The notes: generated by a model from the sequence alone, not told the origin. A DNA stretch of 64,000 nt from Bemisia tabaci (GCF_918797505.1 NC_092795.1:36064592-36128591); one strand, 5' to 3'. Counted from the first letter of the stretch, positions 1-11,336 are shown. A program made the numbers and translations.

Positions 1-750
1 CCAAACAGATTCAACCAACAATTTCTCAGTAAAGAAATAAAATGGCGGCAGAAATTTTTAAACGTCGCATTGCGCTTGTGATACTTTGCCTGGAAGGTGA
101 CGACTTACTGGTAGCATGCATTCTAATACTATTTTGCTCGCCGAGAAAAGTTCAATATTATGCGACGATGCACGTTAAAATAATCATACTCAAAAATAAT
201 TGTTTGTAAGAAGCTACCATCAAACTAACAAGAACAGAATTAGCGCAAGAAAGTTGGCGGTTGCCGAAAGCAACCCTGTGTCAAGATTGAAATGATCATC
301 CTCCAAAAAACTCTAGGAGATGTACAGCAGCATAATGAAATTCTAATTCAAAACAGGGACGATGGAACAAGCTGGCAAAAACCACAACATTTTTAGATAA
401 AATGAATACAAAAATTAAGCGGCTATAGACAAAAATAATCATGCCCAGGATGAATGTTTTTTCAAGTCATCGTAACTTCGAAATTTCGGAGAATCGCAAA
501 CAAATCAGCGAAGACAATTAGGAACTACACACAGGATCCACAATTAGGAACTACAATTTTTTTTAAACTTCATATTGTTCCATACTTTGCTTTAATTATT
601 TTCAGCTTGATCAGGTTTTATTTTACTTGACAAGTGTACGCGGGTTAACTGCGGTAAATGACTGCAACCAATTCGTGATAAATAGCCCTGAGATCAAGGT
701 ATTCCACCCACAAAAACCGTAGTTTCAGAGCGCACACAATTTGAAGGTCA
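1..750. other. No gene seen
   Basis: AT-rich sequence with only short open frames. I see no coding signature, RNA gene or clear repeat structure. The stretch ends at the left edge of the possible 6.5-kb element. Confidence 0.5.
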
Positions 751-957
751 CTACCTTAGTAGCAAAAATACGTATCCTCATCTTCACAGTAATACGTCTC
801 AGAGAGATACGTATAAATATCGTATTGCATACGTGTTTATACTATTTTTATACTGTATCAATATTCGATATCCAATCGTCGCTATTCGTTACACTTGAAC
901 CGTATCAGAATATTCAATGAATATCGGGTCCAAATATAGGTATTTATACCAGATTTT

Positions 958-1690
958 TAAAATTGCGCGCCACGTGGCTGCGATCCGACGGAAACGGTTA
1001 CTGCGGTCCCGGCTCTCACCGAGGTCGCATCCCTTTTGGGCGAATGACTTTTGAGCGAGGCCGAAAGCGTGGCCCTTTTGGGCGAGGTAATTGGCTGGTC
1101 GCCCTTGTCAATCATAGGACTTTTGGGCGAGGGTAGATGATACTGAATTTTTAATTTTTGGCAAGAATGCATCCATGGGATTTGTTTACAGGTGAGCGTA
1201 TCAGATGGTTATGTATCGGACACTGATAAGAAGGACCATGGATGCGGGGTCTTGGCGAACGCGTTGTATTTTCCTCAGTTTGTGCACGCTGCTTGCTGCC
1301 TCTTACATTATCAATATGGATCTACAAAGATCCACCGTGTACAAAACTTATAGAGGCAAAAAAAGTATAGCTGTGAATAATTTTAAATTCACGGAGTCGA
1401 ATAAGTTGGCCAACGGAACATACAGATTTCTGTGTGCGAATAAAAAATGTAGTGCGAGTCTGTTAGTGGACGCCACTGTCGTGTTAAATAATTTTATGAA
1501 CCTCATTTTAGCACTCGCCCAAAAGTCATATGAATACTCAAACAATCGCCCAAAAGTACTACTGATTTTCGCCCAAAACGGCTCTTTTTCACATGTTCTT
1601 GCCCAAAACGCCCCCGCCCCTCACCGAACATCGGGGCTCGTGGCGCCGGGAGTGGGCAGTGCATTGTTTTGTTCGCGCGTAATTTTGCAT
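958..1690. mobile_element. Short MULE-like element with inverted 11-bp arrays
   Basis: The word CTTTTGGGCGA occurs at 1033, 1075 and 1120, with a one-mismatch copy at 1048. The reverse complement TCGCCCAAAAG occurs at 1515 and 1546, with variants at 1569 and 1599. The two arrays face each other around a FLYWCH-type coding fragment. The outer ends are also weakly inverted: AAAATTGCGCGC near 958 against AAAATTACGCGC on the opposite strand near 1687. Long terminal regions made of repeated motifs, with a FLYWCH domain between them, fit a Mutator-like element. Assignment to MULE rests on domain association only. Confidence 0.4.
1316..1480 (+). pseudogene. FLYWCH zinc-finger fragment
   Basis: The frame opening at ATG 1316 encodes about 55 residues that fit the FLYWCH zinc-finger pattern: a serine/threonine-rich lead-in, a tyrosine-arginine-glycine turn, a basic-hydrophobic strand with the NNFKF motif, then TYRFLC and NKKC supplying the two cysteines. 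The usual tryptophan of the domain is phenylalanine here. The expected downstream histidine pair is not visible, and the frame runs on into array sequence, so the domain is partial. FLYWCH domains commonly sit at the N-terminus of insect MULE transposases. I infer that this is a transposase relic rather than a host transcription factor. Confidence 0.45.
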
Positions 1691-1739
1691 TTGCACTGGT
1701 GTAATTGAAGTTACGAGTTATTAACTTATTACATCCACG

Positions 1740-1790
1740 ATGGAGTCGATGTCCAATGAAGGAATTGCTTCAGCTTCAATTAATACCGAG
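1740..1790 (+). CDS. Possible first coding exon, copy A
   Basis: An ATG is followed by 17 codons and a consensus donor (ACCGAG, then GTAAGATC). The 51-nt exon ends in phase 0. The upstream stretch TTTGCACTG and the intron motif CCATTTAGGT also occur around copy B at 2986, so the two are duplicates of one promoter and first exon. The protein piece is too short to identify. Copy A may be an alternative or dead first exon of the broken gene that follows. Confidence 0.3.
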
Positions 1791-1890
1791 GTAAGATCAT
1801 CTCTACCATTTAGGTATTTTTACTTGTTACTTGATATAAAACTGGAGTGTGATTTTCCATACCAGGTTTATATCATTTCACTTGTTAAAT

Positions 1891-2615
1891 GTCGGGGCCG
1901 CGGCCCCGGGGTTTGATAGGTTCACCGCGGGGCCTCTTTTCAGGGGTCTACCTTCGAGGTGATTTAGGGAAACTCACAAGACTCGTCTTTGTTTTTGGGG
2001 TCGACCTTAACTGGTCAATACTTTAAAATTTGGGCCCGAACCTAAAAATCACCCTTTCATACTAAAAGTATAGCAATAGTAACGTTGCTCCTGATATGGG
2101 TTGATCCCAACCCCAGGAGTGGATCCACTTAGTGGTGAAAAACACGGTCTACTAGGGCCCTAAATTAGGGTTGGCCAAAATCGTGGTGTGGGGATCCACA
2201 GCCCGTGCTAAGTCTACTCCGATGTGGATAGGAGTAGTAAATGCCTAACGACTGCAAAGGCCTGCCTCTCAAGAGAGAGGTCCTAGTGGGGTACAGTCTC
2301 CTGACCAATACCTGGGGCCCGTGGTTGTATTGGAACGTTACGTCAAGTGGTCGAGTTGAGTTCTTTCGCGATACACAGTACTGTTGCAAGGGTCGAGTGA
2401 GTACCTTCCCTTGTTGACTTATTTGGATTTGCTTCATTGTGACAATGTCCGAACCTCCTCCGAAAAAGAAGAAAGTCCATAAGGCACCAGGAGCTAATTT
2501 GGGTGCTGGACATACCCCCTCTGCTACCAGTTCATCCTCATCTGAGTCTCCCAGAGCCCCGCCCAACGCTAACAGATCGCACATGGTGCTGCGGTCCCGA
2601 TTTGGTCAGAATACT
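1891..2615 (+). mobile_element. Possible 5' end of a non-LTR retrotransposon
   Basis: GC content rises sharply at 1891 (GTCGGGGCCGCGGCC), and the sequence stays unlike its neighbours until about 2615. It looks like an untranslated leader followed at 2439 by an ATG and a short frame with a basic nuclear-localisation-like stretch (PPKKKKVHK) and a Ser/Pro-rich segment. That resembles the start of a LINE ORF1. The frame is lost after about 55 codons, and no RT lies downstream. The block sits between the two duplicated first exons. The family is not recognised. Confidence 0.25.
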
Positions 2616-2985
2616 TGTTCCAGGATTCTGTGTCCATATAACACTCGAATTATGTAGAGATATCTACTGTGTTCATAAGAACCTTTAATGTAGAGGACGA
2701 TATTGTGACAACATTCATCGTCTCTCAAGTGCCTCCCCGAGTCCCAGATCTCCTTATTTAATATATTGTGATTATCATCCAGTGAGTGATTTCTTCTGAA
2801 GTCATGCTGGTTTGGAGACAAGACTGAATTAAATTCCAAGAATTCCTCCACATGCCCTAAAACGAAATTTCGCTCCCCAAAACTCGAACTGAACTGTACA
2901 GTGTGTGTAGTGTGTGTCTGGATTTAAATTTGCACTGCCGTACTCTGACTATGCTGTGAATGAAAAGTGAAACGTTAAATCCACT

Positions 2986-4574
2986 ATGGAAGGGAAAGTG
3001 AATGCTTCAAACAACACCGAGGTAATAAGTCAGCCACCATTTAGGTGTTCTTACTTTGTTCTGAGATTCTGTGACAGCCTGTACCTGACAACATGTCAAA
3101 GCCCTTTGCATTTTTATCGGAGAGCGGAAAGTAAAACGCCTTGCGGCAGCCAGAAAGAGGAAACATGATGATATTCGCGAAGGCACTCCCAGAGAGTCAC
3201 CGTTGGAGATGAGCAAAGAGTCCTCCGAGCAACTCTCTGCGGCTTCTGATCTGCAAGCAGAGGAAGATATTGAATTGTCTCATGACCATGTCCATCAGCT
3301 TCCTGAGTCTCCCATTCAGGAAGTATTCTGTCAGCGTCCTCCCATTTTTGATTCTGAATCAGAAGATGAAGATGAACCCATTCCTTTGCCTATTTTTGAA
3401 TTTCCGAATAACCATGAACCACCAAATATTGCCTCGGTAGACAGTACACCTGGGCGTTTTGATGATGACCCCTCTTCATCAATCACAACTGTTTTGACTG
3501 ATTGGGCATTCGAAGCTGATGTCAGCCATGAGCAACTCCGTTCCCTTGCTCGTAAATTGAAGTCTGCGCATCCGCAGTGCTTTTTGAATTCAAAGATTGA
3601 TGCCCGCACTTACTTCAAAACACCCGATGGCAACAATTTTTATTTCTTTTTACCTATCTATTTGTTTCAGAAAAATGCCCTTAAAGGGAAGGTTGAAAAA
3701 ACCGGAGTCGTTGCCACTGCGAGAGGGTTTATTAGAAAAATATTAGACCCTTCACTCTTTGTGCATTTCAACTGGAAAGGACAAGGAGACCATAATAAAA
3801 GTGCTTTCACGGATATGAAATTCTATGAAATGCAAAAAAGTAAGTTCTTGCCTCACAAGTCTGTGTTCTTTATTTTTTAATGTTAGAATCATTAACATAA
3901 TTTTATTTGAGTTTTCCATGAATTTTAAAAATTTAATTTCTCACAAGTTTACGCAAGGAAAGGGCGTTAGGTTTTTCATCTATTTTGCTCTTCTTTTTTA
4001 CTAAATTGATGGAAAGAAGTCTGAACTTCCGCACAAAAAACAAGCTGCTTCCTATAATATGCGGGAATTTACTTACTGCAGTGAACTGTGTCTTAGCCTG
4101 ATGATTTTGTATCTTACAAGACCGTTTTTCTGTAAGTTTTTTGTTCTTTTTTCAGGTATCGTTACTGAACTGTGGGGCGATAGTCATGCCGTTTTATGTA
4201 AACTTGACAAGACTTGCAGCACATTTTTGGTGCAAGAGGCGGGCAAGTTAAAGAGGTGAGTATCTCTTCTCAACAAGATATGATCATTGAATGATAAGCT
4301 ATTTCAACAATTTTCTTTTCTTTTTTTTTTTGGCTTGAGAATGCTTAAAAAGAGAGTACTGGACATGCACCGTCTCTTGTCGAAAATCAAGATTTTTACT
4401 CCTTGATTATTTATATCACCACTCACTATTTCTCCAGAATCTTTACCGAAAATTGACCTGCTAGAAGCTGGCATTGAAATTAGCGCTCACACTTGGATGT
4501 AATTGTAACGTCTTTCCTCAGCTGTGACAGTCAGTGATTAATTTATTTCTTTTTTTTTCAGGCGCAATCTGTAA
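2986..4574 (+). pseudogene. Broken multi-exon gene, insect DUF4806-associated N-terminal type
   Basis: Exon 1 (2986-3021) ends in phase 0 at a donor. Exon 2 (about 3078-3839) follows a CAG acceptor and ends at GTAAGT. Exon 3 (4156-4255) follows TTTTTTCAG and ends at GTGAGT. A short last exon (4562-4574) follows a T-rich tract and CAG, and stops at TAA. The main block has a basic stretch (KRLAAARKRKH), an acidic region, then a tryptophan-containing segment with DARTYFKT, and later a FNWKG motif. These resemble proteins often found beside DUF4806 and transposon genes in insects. Two lesions break it. At 3129-3131 the frame that starts SKPFAFLSESGK runs into TAA, while the frame one base over continues. 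The exon 2/exon 3 junction also does not keep phase. It could be a transposon passenger or a host gene relic. The function is unknown. Confidence 0.4.
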
Positions 4575-5044
4575 ATTCCAGATTCTGCTGAGACGGATGA
4601 TTCCAGTGCCGAAGAGGAAAATTCGGAAAATGAATCAGCAACTGAAGATGATGCCTCTCTCTCCCACTGATTGTTCACTGACAGTATTTCGTGAGAATTT
4701 TCCTTTTTTTAGTTACCATGTTACTTATGCATATCTCCAAAAATTTATTTTCCTTGGTCATCATTCTTCGTCTGTATTGTTCTTATTTAAGTATGTCTTA
4801 ATACTTAATTGTCAGTGGCCAAAACTCTGAATATTTTTTTCACTGGCTGTGTGCAACATTTTTTACACAACTACCAAGATTTGGACCTTAGTCAAATTTT
4901 GGTTAATTTGCTCAACTCAAAGTGTTAAAAACACTTGATAAATAACTTAAGTTCATTGTGTTTATGTTTGAAAGTGTCATAAAGTCTCTTGCAACTGTCA
5001 TGGAGTTCATTAAGACAATAAGCCTAATGATGCAATGAAAATTT
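4575..5044. other. No gene seen
   Basis: An alternative reading of 4581-4669 gives an acidic tail, but it is preceded by a stop and no acceptor supplies the right phase. The rest is AT-rich without signal. Confidence 0.4.
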
Positions 5045-5289
5045 GAGGGGCTTGGAGGACAAGGCGCATAAGTGCATTGTTCGAAAAAATTGAGATATTA
5101 ATGTTTCATCTAAAAGTAGTCCTAAAATATATTCTGTGACAAATTCACCGCAAAAATTCAATTTAAAGCATCAAAAAGTGAGTCTGAACTTTTTTTCTGC
5201 TGTGGGCTCTGTGTAATTTTGAAACTTTCAATGCATATTTCTTGAAAGAGCAAAACCTGCACTTATGCGCCTTGTCCTCCAAGCTCCTC
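5045..5289. repeat. Inverted-repeat MITE, family with GCTTGGAGGACAAGG ends
   Basis: The left arm GGGGCTTGGAGGACAAGG at 5047, continuing GCGCATAAGTGCA, is mirrored on the right by TGCACTTATGCGCC then TTGTCCTCCAAGCTCCTC ending at 5289. The arms are about 32 bp. The 245-bp unit has no ORF and fits a non-autonomous DNA transposon. No flanking duplication is clear. Confidence 0.65.
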
Positions 5290-6364
5290 ATTTGACAAAT
5301 TAGCTTTTTACTGCAATAAATATTTAGCCTGTGATTTTGTGTAAGGTATTTCTCTGACTTTAGTCATTTGTCAGCAAACTATTTCGTTTGAAATATGTAT
5401 TATTGTGCTTTTAGTTTTTTCTCTCTTACTCACTACTATTTTCAACTATTCATTCAATACGGTGGCCAAATATTTCTTGAAATTATTTGTTTTTGTGCCT
5501 TTAGTTTTTTCTCTCATACTCATTAATATTTTCCAAGTGCTCAAAATATTGTTTGTGTAAGTAGTTAAATGAAAGTGTTCTATTTTATCCTTTCTTTAAA
5601 AGTTTTCTCTAAGATGAGCTTTTCACATTCATTTTTGGAAATGTAATGTAGTCTCTAATTTATTTTCTGAATGACAAGTGGACGATTTTCAACAATGTGT
5701 TCCACTGAATGTTGCATTGTTGATTTTGCAAAAGAGATCTCTTAGTCTTTGATCTTATTATTGTTTAATTTACATTGGTTTGTTTCCTTAAAGTGTTCAA
5801 ATAATACCTTGAAGGTTTACTCAATGGGTTTAAATAAGACTTGTTTTTTCTATGACTTTATTATTATACAAAGTTTTGTTCCTTCGTACTTCTTTGTTCT
5901 TACAAATTTGTTTTTTCTCCTGTAATTGTTTGAAACCGTTTCAAAGTTTTCTTCAGCATTTCTAATGTAAAGCTTTTAAGCATATACATTTTTTAAATTC
6001 ATCCAAACCTTAAACAAACATGTGGGCAGTGATTTTTTTTTTGGAAATGGAAGAAGAAAATTTTGAAGCGTCTCCATGGAAATTTCTTGTTATTGGGCAT
6101 GTATTTTCGTCCCTCACACAAATCGACTTGACTGGATCGCAACATTTCTGTTACCAGGTCAACACTTCACTCTCAATCTATGAAAAGTTTGGTATTTTAG
6201 CCTGAAAATTACTGTTTTCGTCAAGAAAGATAAATTCATTTTCATTATTCTAGCAATAATGTGTAAAAATGATATGTTGACAGGTTACTGAAATGTCTCA
6301 GTCCAGATGTGTTGCTTTATGTGGGGTATGGCGACTTACGCCTAATAAAAATTCAAATAAGACA
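5290..6364. other. AT-rich stretch with a diverged short repeat
   Basis: Two diverged copies of a roughly 95-bp unit sharing TTTTAGTTTTTTCTCTC lie at about 5395-5460 and 5490-5545. Otherwise no gene, RNA or element is recognised. Confidence 0.4.
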
Positions 6365-6754
6365 GGGTGTCTACAGGTCTGGAAAACCGGGAAAATTCTG
6401 AGAATTTTATCAAAAAGACCGGAAAAGTTTGAAAAGAGTGCATTCACACAACCTACCACCAGGCTGCAGGACTGAATTTGTTATGAGCATGTAATAGTTT
6501 CGTAAATGTAAGTTTCAAGTACGATTTGGAATTTTAGATGATTGAGTGATAGATACTGAAGGGGAAAAGGTTCACATGCTTTTATCAGTTTCGGTGAAAC
6601 TAATTTAAAAAATAGTGCACATACACAAAAATTGTTCATTTTCAGCTCTACGTGTCGAATTGTCGATGTACAAAATCAGGGAATATTGATCAATATGGTC
6701 AGGGAAAATTTGGAAAAGTCAGGGAAATTTTTCTTCCAAGTCTGTAGACACTCC
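6365..6754. repeat. Inverted-repeat element with GGGTGTCTACAG ends
   Basis: The left end GGGTGTCTACAGGTCTGG is mirrored at the right by CCAAGTCTGTAGACACTCC ending at 6754. The roughly 390-bp interior has GGAAAA/AGGGAAA-rich arms and no coding frame. A related end (TAGACACCCTGT) is also seen at 9858-9869. Confidence 0.55.
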
Positions 6755-6812
6755 GTATGAATACACCATTAATACTGAATAAAAATATTTTTGAGACTTG
6801 CACAAGAAACTG

Positions 6813-7000
6813 ATCGAAAAAATTTTTGGTACTTACTCGCGCGATAAATTTATATTGCGGATCCGTTTCGCCTGCTCTCCCTCCTGCATCCACAGCGCAA
6901 CTCCACGCGGGGTCGCGCTGAGGATGCCGAGGGGAAAACCGACGAAACGCATTCGCAATGTAAATTTATCGCGCAAGTGAGTGCGAGAAATTTTTTCGAC
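6813..7000. repeat. Short palindromic MITE
   Basis: The left arm has GATCGAAAAAATTT then CTTACTCGCGCGATAAATTT. The right arm mirrors it with AAATTTATCGCGCAAGTGAG then AAATTTTTTCGACC. The arms are roughly 60 bp with a GC-rich centre, and the total is about 188 bp. It is non-coding. Confidence 0.6.
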
Positions 7001-7246
7001 CATTAATAAGTTATGTGTAAATACAGTATTAATACTGTATAAATGTCATATCCAAATACGGTATAAATATGATACCTATATACAGTATTTTAAACCCTGG
7101 AAATACTGGAAAAAATACCATATTTTATCATACATTAAATACGAGATAAAATATCTATTTTCAAAGTATAAAATATGTATTTTGATACAGATAAATACCG
7201 TATCTTGAAAGAGTATTTTATTCGTATTTTTGCTACTAGGGGTAGA

Positions 7247-7830
7247 AAAGAACGTGGATGTAAAACTCACTGTCTGTTGCATTTTGTTCCCGACGCGTGT
7301 TTTATAAAGTATATTACATATAGATACGTGTTTTGAGCCTCCGATATAATGATGAACTTCCACTGTTGAGTGATATTTGATAGAATAGGGCGGAAAGGAT
7401 TTTAAAGGCAGCCACATTGAAGGTTCCTCCTCCATTTGGTTCATTTTCTGCGTAATGTGTGACGCAGTCAGTGCTATACAAGCTAGGTTGAGATTGTCAC
7501 TCACATACCACGCAACAACCTCTCGAAAAAAGCTCGAAAAAAAAACGGGTTTGGGATCAGGAAGTTACGGCAAATATATTTGATCCGGTAAGAAATCGAC
7601 TTCATACGTAAATGTGGATTCCGATGTGAGTTGGGAGTGCTCGAGTGGAAATAGCACATATCCTGCAATTTTTTAGGGGCCAGTGCTATTGCCGTTTCTA
7701 GAGCAACTTTGCGCCTTTACACTTTGACGCAATGAATTTGAGGCTCCTATTTCGTTGGGAAAGTTACGAATAGCACGGTTTCGGGATGGAATCGAACTGG
7801 GATCAGCTTGTAAATAAATTTACATTGATG
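7247..7830. other. No gene seen
   Basis: I see no convincing ORF or repeat. A minus-strand frame through 7076-7504 has no recognisable domain and crosses the AT-rich terminal region, so I do not call it. Confidence 0.4.
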
Positions 7831-8062
7831 CACTGAAAGTAGCTATATGTAGTAGTATGCAAAAGTAGCTTGGATCAAGCATGATAATTCTTGAATTTGC
7901 CGCCAAGAATTTTCTTTATCTTGCTTTCAGCTGAATTTTGCTTGATTCAAGAAGAATAAATGCTTGGGTCAAGCAAAAAAGTAGCTTATATTAACCAGCA
8001 AAATTCTTGATTTAAGAAAAAATACTTATTGGCGGCAAATTTATGATTCTTTTTTTCCAGTG
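7831..8062. repeat. CACTG-ended MITE, second subfamily
   Basis: It begins CACTG and ends CAGTG, with a TG duplication on each side (7829-7830 and 8063-8064). The 232-bp interior has CTTGATTCAAG-like words similar to the larger CACTG family in this window but otherwise differs. CACTG ends with a 2-bp duplication are compatible with a non-autonomous CACTA/EnSpm-type element. Confidence 0.55.
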
Positions 8063-8064
8063 TG

Positions 8065-10148
8065 GCGGGGTGTCACCTATATAGACTGTCCAATGATCTG
8101 TAAAATTTTCGAATTACAGCAGCGATTGGTAACTGGTCATATCGGAAGGGGCAGAGGAATGTTTCCTTCAAAAGCAGGATTCCGGTGAGGGCATGTCCAT
8201 TTTCATACAATTGCCATAAAAAAGCCGAGGAAAATACATCTCTATTCAGAGCGATTTTCCGCTGCGGGGTGGGAGGGTTCCGTTATGACTGGGTTTCACT
8301 GTATTCGACGTGAACACAAACAGATGAAACAAATTAAGGAAGGGCAAGTAGGAAGCTAAAACTGCCGCTGCTCTAAAAACTTTTGGAAAATAAAGTTAAG
8401 AAAGACTTATTGTTCTATGAAAAAGAGAAGCTAAATCAAACATCTACATAAGAATGTACCCATTGATGTTACAGTACAAATCCAAATCTCCACCTGGACA
8501 GCGTCGCTGCAAGCAGTAAACCTATGACAAGCGAGCGAAATCGATTTAAGCTAACCTCTTTGAATGAGAATACAGTGATTTAAATAATATAAAATTAGAC
8601 CAGTGACTTAATGTTGATTTGATTATCATTGCTTTGTTAAAAACATGAGCTGCAACACATGCAACATTGCTTTGTTGTGCTGTTGCGTTGTACATATATA
8701 CGGTATTGCATTCACTCATTTTGACAATATCAATGACGAACATGACTTATCAAGCATACATTGATAGGAAAACATCAACTTTACCCAACCATGCTGAGAC
8801 ATAAACGGACTTTCTTAACACCTTGGCGACGAAGGGGGAAGCTTGAACTTTCGAGGATTCAAATTTCTTCATGGACTTTTATGAGGTAGCGACTACGAAA
8901 GTCATCACTATACTCTGCCGTGTGATCAGGAGAGTCGAAATGTTCGAATGTTCGAAATCCAGTTTCCTTCGTAATTTGTCTAATCTATTTCAGACGAGTT
9001 CACTAATCTAACTAAACCGGCGAAATGCGGAGTATACATGAAAAATCGAGACCCATGAGGAAGCCGTAAATGCTTATTACAAAAATTGACGGAATAGCAG
9101 TAAGGGGTATATTTCGCCAGTAAGCTGTGCTCATTGAGTAAATTGGTGCTCTTTTCTGCAAATTTAGAGCCTCAAATTTGTTTTTGTCCAAAATAAAACA
9201 AATACAAGAAATCATACAGAAGGTGGCACGGACGGCTCTCTTGTGTAAAATGAAAATGGAAAAGGCCCGTATGCTGTATTTGAGAATAAAATTCGTCAAT
9301 TTTTAATCATCAAAACGATTTCTAGGAGTCTTTTGGATGATTAAGGTGATTCTAGGGCCGCCATATTTTTGTCATTGTGTCAGAACGACATGCAATGTAT
9401 CGCATCAACTGGTTCCATTTTTTCAGCTACTCGTCATTTTTCTCAACTATTCAGATTGCAATTCTGTTTTCAGGAGACTAAAGAATTCTCTTACCAATTT
9501 TGACAAACAAATTCAACGTAATAAAGGTGTGGTTTTGCCAGAGGAAAAATGCCGCATTCGAATGCAGTTTCGATATCAGTATCGAATGCGATAATTTCCC
9601 TCTAAAAAGACGACGCCTTTGACACGAACAATATCCCAGGCACTTACTACTCTAAGAATTAACGTGCAGGGAAAGACATAAAATGTCGTGGGTGGCTAGA
9701 AGATTAACTGACAGCACAGAGCAAAGTTGCAATCTTCCAGGCTTTAAAAAAAAACACGAGTTATGAGGGAAAAAATTCCGGACCTTCTTGCGGAATTTCC
9801 ACACTTTTACAGTGCTACTGAACCGCCCTTAAAAATCTCTGCACTTTCCGGACTATTAGACACCCTGTCCAAGCGAAGACGATAATCCGAAATAGAAGCC
9901 CATCAAGCGCAAGAGGACGCTTATAGATAAACCGAATAGGTGGCTGCATCATTCGATTTAATATCGAACTCATGATTCAAACCAAAACAAACTAACATGA
10001 CCTCGTGTGCAAATTCTTCATGAGTCAATTGTGTTAACTGAATAAAATTTAGTCATTGACCGGTCATAATCATAAATCAATTAAAGACTCATTAAATACC
10101 TACGAGAACTTCCGATTTTAAGAAACACTTAGACGCATTTTACCACCA
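8065..10148. other. No gene seen
   Basis: The longest frames (8546-8743 minus, 9012-9299 minus, 9337-9594 plus) have no recognisable domain and no splice context. A terminal fragment of the GGGTGTCTA element lies at 9858-9869. Otherwise empty. Confidence 0.4.
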
Positions 10149-10397
10149 CACTGGGGAAAAAAAGAAAAAAAAGAAAAAAAAAAAACATTGGCTCCGGAGT
10201 CCAGACTCATGAAAACACTGACGAGAAAAAATCCTCTTGATTCAATCGGACTTTTGCTTGAATTAAAACGAAATCCGCTTGAATTAAGAGGCTTGGTTCT
10301 TAATTTAAGCTAGATTCTGATTGAATCAAGAGTACTTTTCCTTGTCGATGTTTTTAAGAATCTGGACTCTAGATCCAATGTGTTTTTTTTTCCAGTG
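10149..10397. repeat. CACTGG...CCAGTG MITE, main family, copy 1
   Basis: The ends are CACTGG and CCAGTG, flanked by CA on both sides (10147-10148 and 10398-10399). The arms carry the family words AGTCCAGACTC, GACGAGAAAAAATCCTCTTG and GATTCAATCGG with their mirror images. The 249-bp unit has a long A run just inside the left end. It is palindromic and non-coding. Confidence 0.75.
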
Positions 10398-10556
10398 CAT
10401 GGTGCAAAGGGCGCAAATGAGCGCAAATCAGAAACAAGATTCTGGGTTTGTTTACAATTGAACCAAGGGTTTGATATTATACCGAATGACACGGCTACTG
10501 AACCAGTCTATCGCCCACGAAATTGTTACGTACACACAGCGTTAAATTGGAGATGA

Positions 10557-10823
10557 ATGTTGGATTGTATCTTCGATGTCACACCATACTTTGACCTTCC
10601 AAATTGTCAGACGCGCGGAAATTCCCGTATTATGCAAGACTCGAGGGGCTGGAACGGTGAGAGAACCCTTGCATATGCGGAATTCTTCCTTGATAGATTA
10701 CTCAGGCAGAGGTTGGAGAGTTCGAGGTTTGTGAATCCAATTACGCCGGATGCACGTGGCAACCCTGAGTTTGACATGGGGCTCAATAAGCTCAGTATTG
10801 CTCTTCGCTTCGAAAAATCATAG
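10557..10823 (+). other. Unidentified open frame of 88 codons
   Basis: This island is slightly richer in GC than its flanks and carries open frames on both strands (10557-10823 plus, 10607-10852 minus). I recognise no domain, signal peptide or splice context. It could be a non-coding exon or repeat. Listed only because the base composition stands out. Confidence 0.15.
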
Positions 10824-10859
10824 TGTGCCGCCAGACGAGAGTACGCGATCATACAGGAA

Positions 10860-11245
10860 ATTAAATTTTAACGAAGACTAACAATTCTCTGCTCGATATC
10901 TTTTTCTTTATTACACAGTGTTTGGTGATAAATATTCATAAAAAATTAAAGAAACGTAACTTTCATAAATCGTTCATGTGTAAATACGATGTGTCTATTA
11001 AAAGTGATATTTGAAAACCACGTGACTGTAATTATATTTTCACAATTTCATGAACCTATCAACTGAACTGAAAAAACTGCACTCTCTCACTCATAGTGTA
11101 CTTTTGACAACTTACTGGTGAGAGTTTTGTTGAGCAGAATCATCAGCGAATCTAATTATCTTCGAAGCAGATTATACCTTCATTTGCTGTAAGTATTCAT
11201 ATAAATACTAAATCCTCAATAATCGCACCACCTTATTTTAGTATA
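10860..11245. other. No gene seen
   Basis: AT-rich sequence without signal. Confidence 0.4.
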
Positions 11246-11326
11246 CACAGGGGAAAAGAGTCACCCGGATCCCGAGGCCAGACTCTTAAAAAATCGATAA
11301 GAAAAGATGCCCTCGATTCAATAGGT
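11246..11326 (+). repeat. Left-end fragment of the main CACTGG MITE
   Basis: It starts CACAGGGGAAAAG and carries the family words CCAGACTCTTAAAA and CTCGATTCAATAGG, then stops about 10 bp before the LTR retrotransposon. No matching right half lies on the far side of that retrotransposon, so the truncation is older than, or separate from, the LTR insertion. Confidence 0.45.
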
Positions 11327-11336
11327 CAGTCGCGCG

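Larger units (their letters stand above)
751..7246. mobile_element. Candidate 6.5-kb DNA transposon with terminal inverted repeats
   Basis: The left end (754-774) reads CCTTAGTAGCAAAAATACG and the right end (7221-7241), read on the other strand, reads CCCTAGTAGCAAAAATACG. About 19 of 21 positions agree, and a flanking CTACC is shared as well. Both ends run inward into about 200 bp of AT-rich sequence packed with GTAT/ATAC words (770-950 and 7010-7230), which resembles subterminal binding-site arrays of DNA transposons. Between them lie the FLYWCH fragment, the duplicated first exons, the broken multi-exon gene and three short inverted-repeat elements. I found no convincing target-site duplication and no recognisable transposase, so this could be two separate copies of a short AT-rich element in opposite orientation. 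Confidence 0.35.

Noticed and set aside
4581..4669. Acidic C-terminal tail in an alternative frame
   Set aside because: A stop lies just upstream and no acceptor gives the right phase; the short last exon ending at 4574 fits better.
11246..11336. LTR element inserted into the CACTGG MITE fragment
   Set aside because: The other half of the MITE is not found right of the element, so the fragment was already truncated or is separated for another reason.
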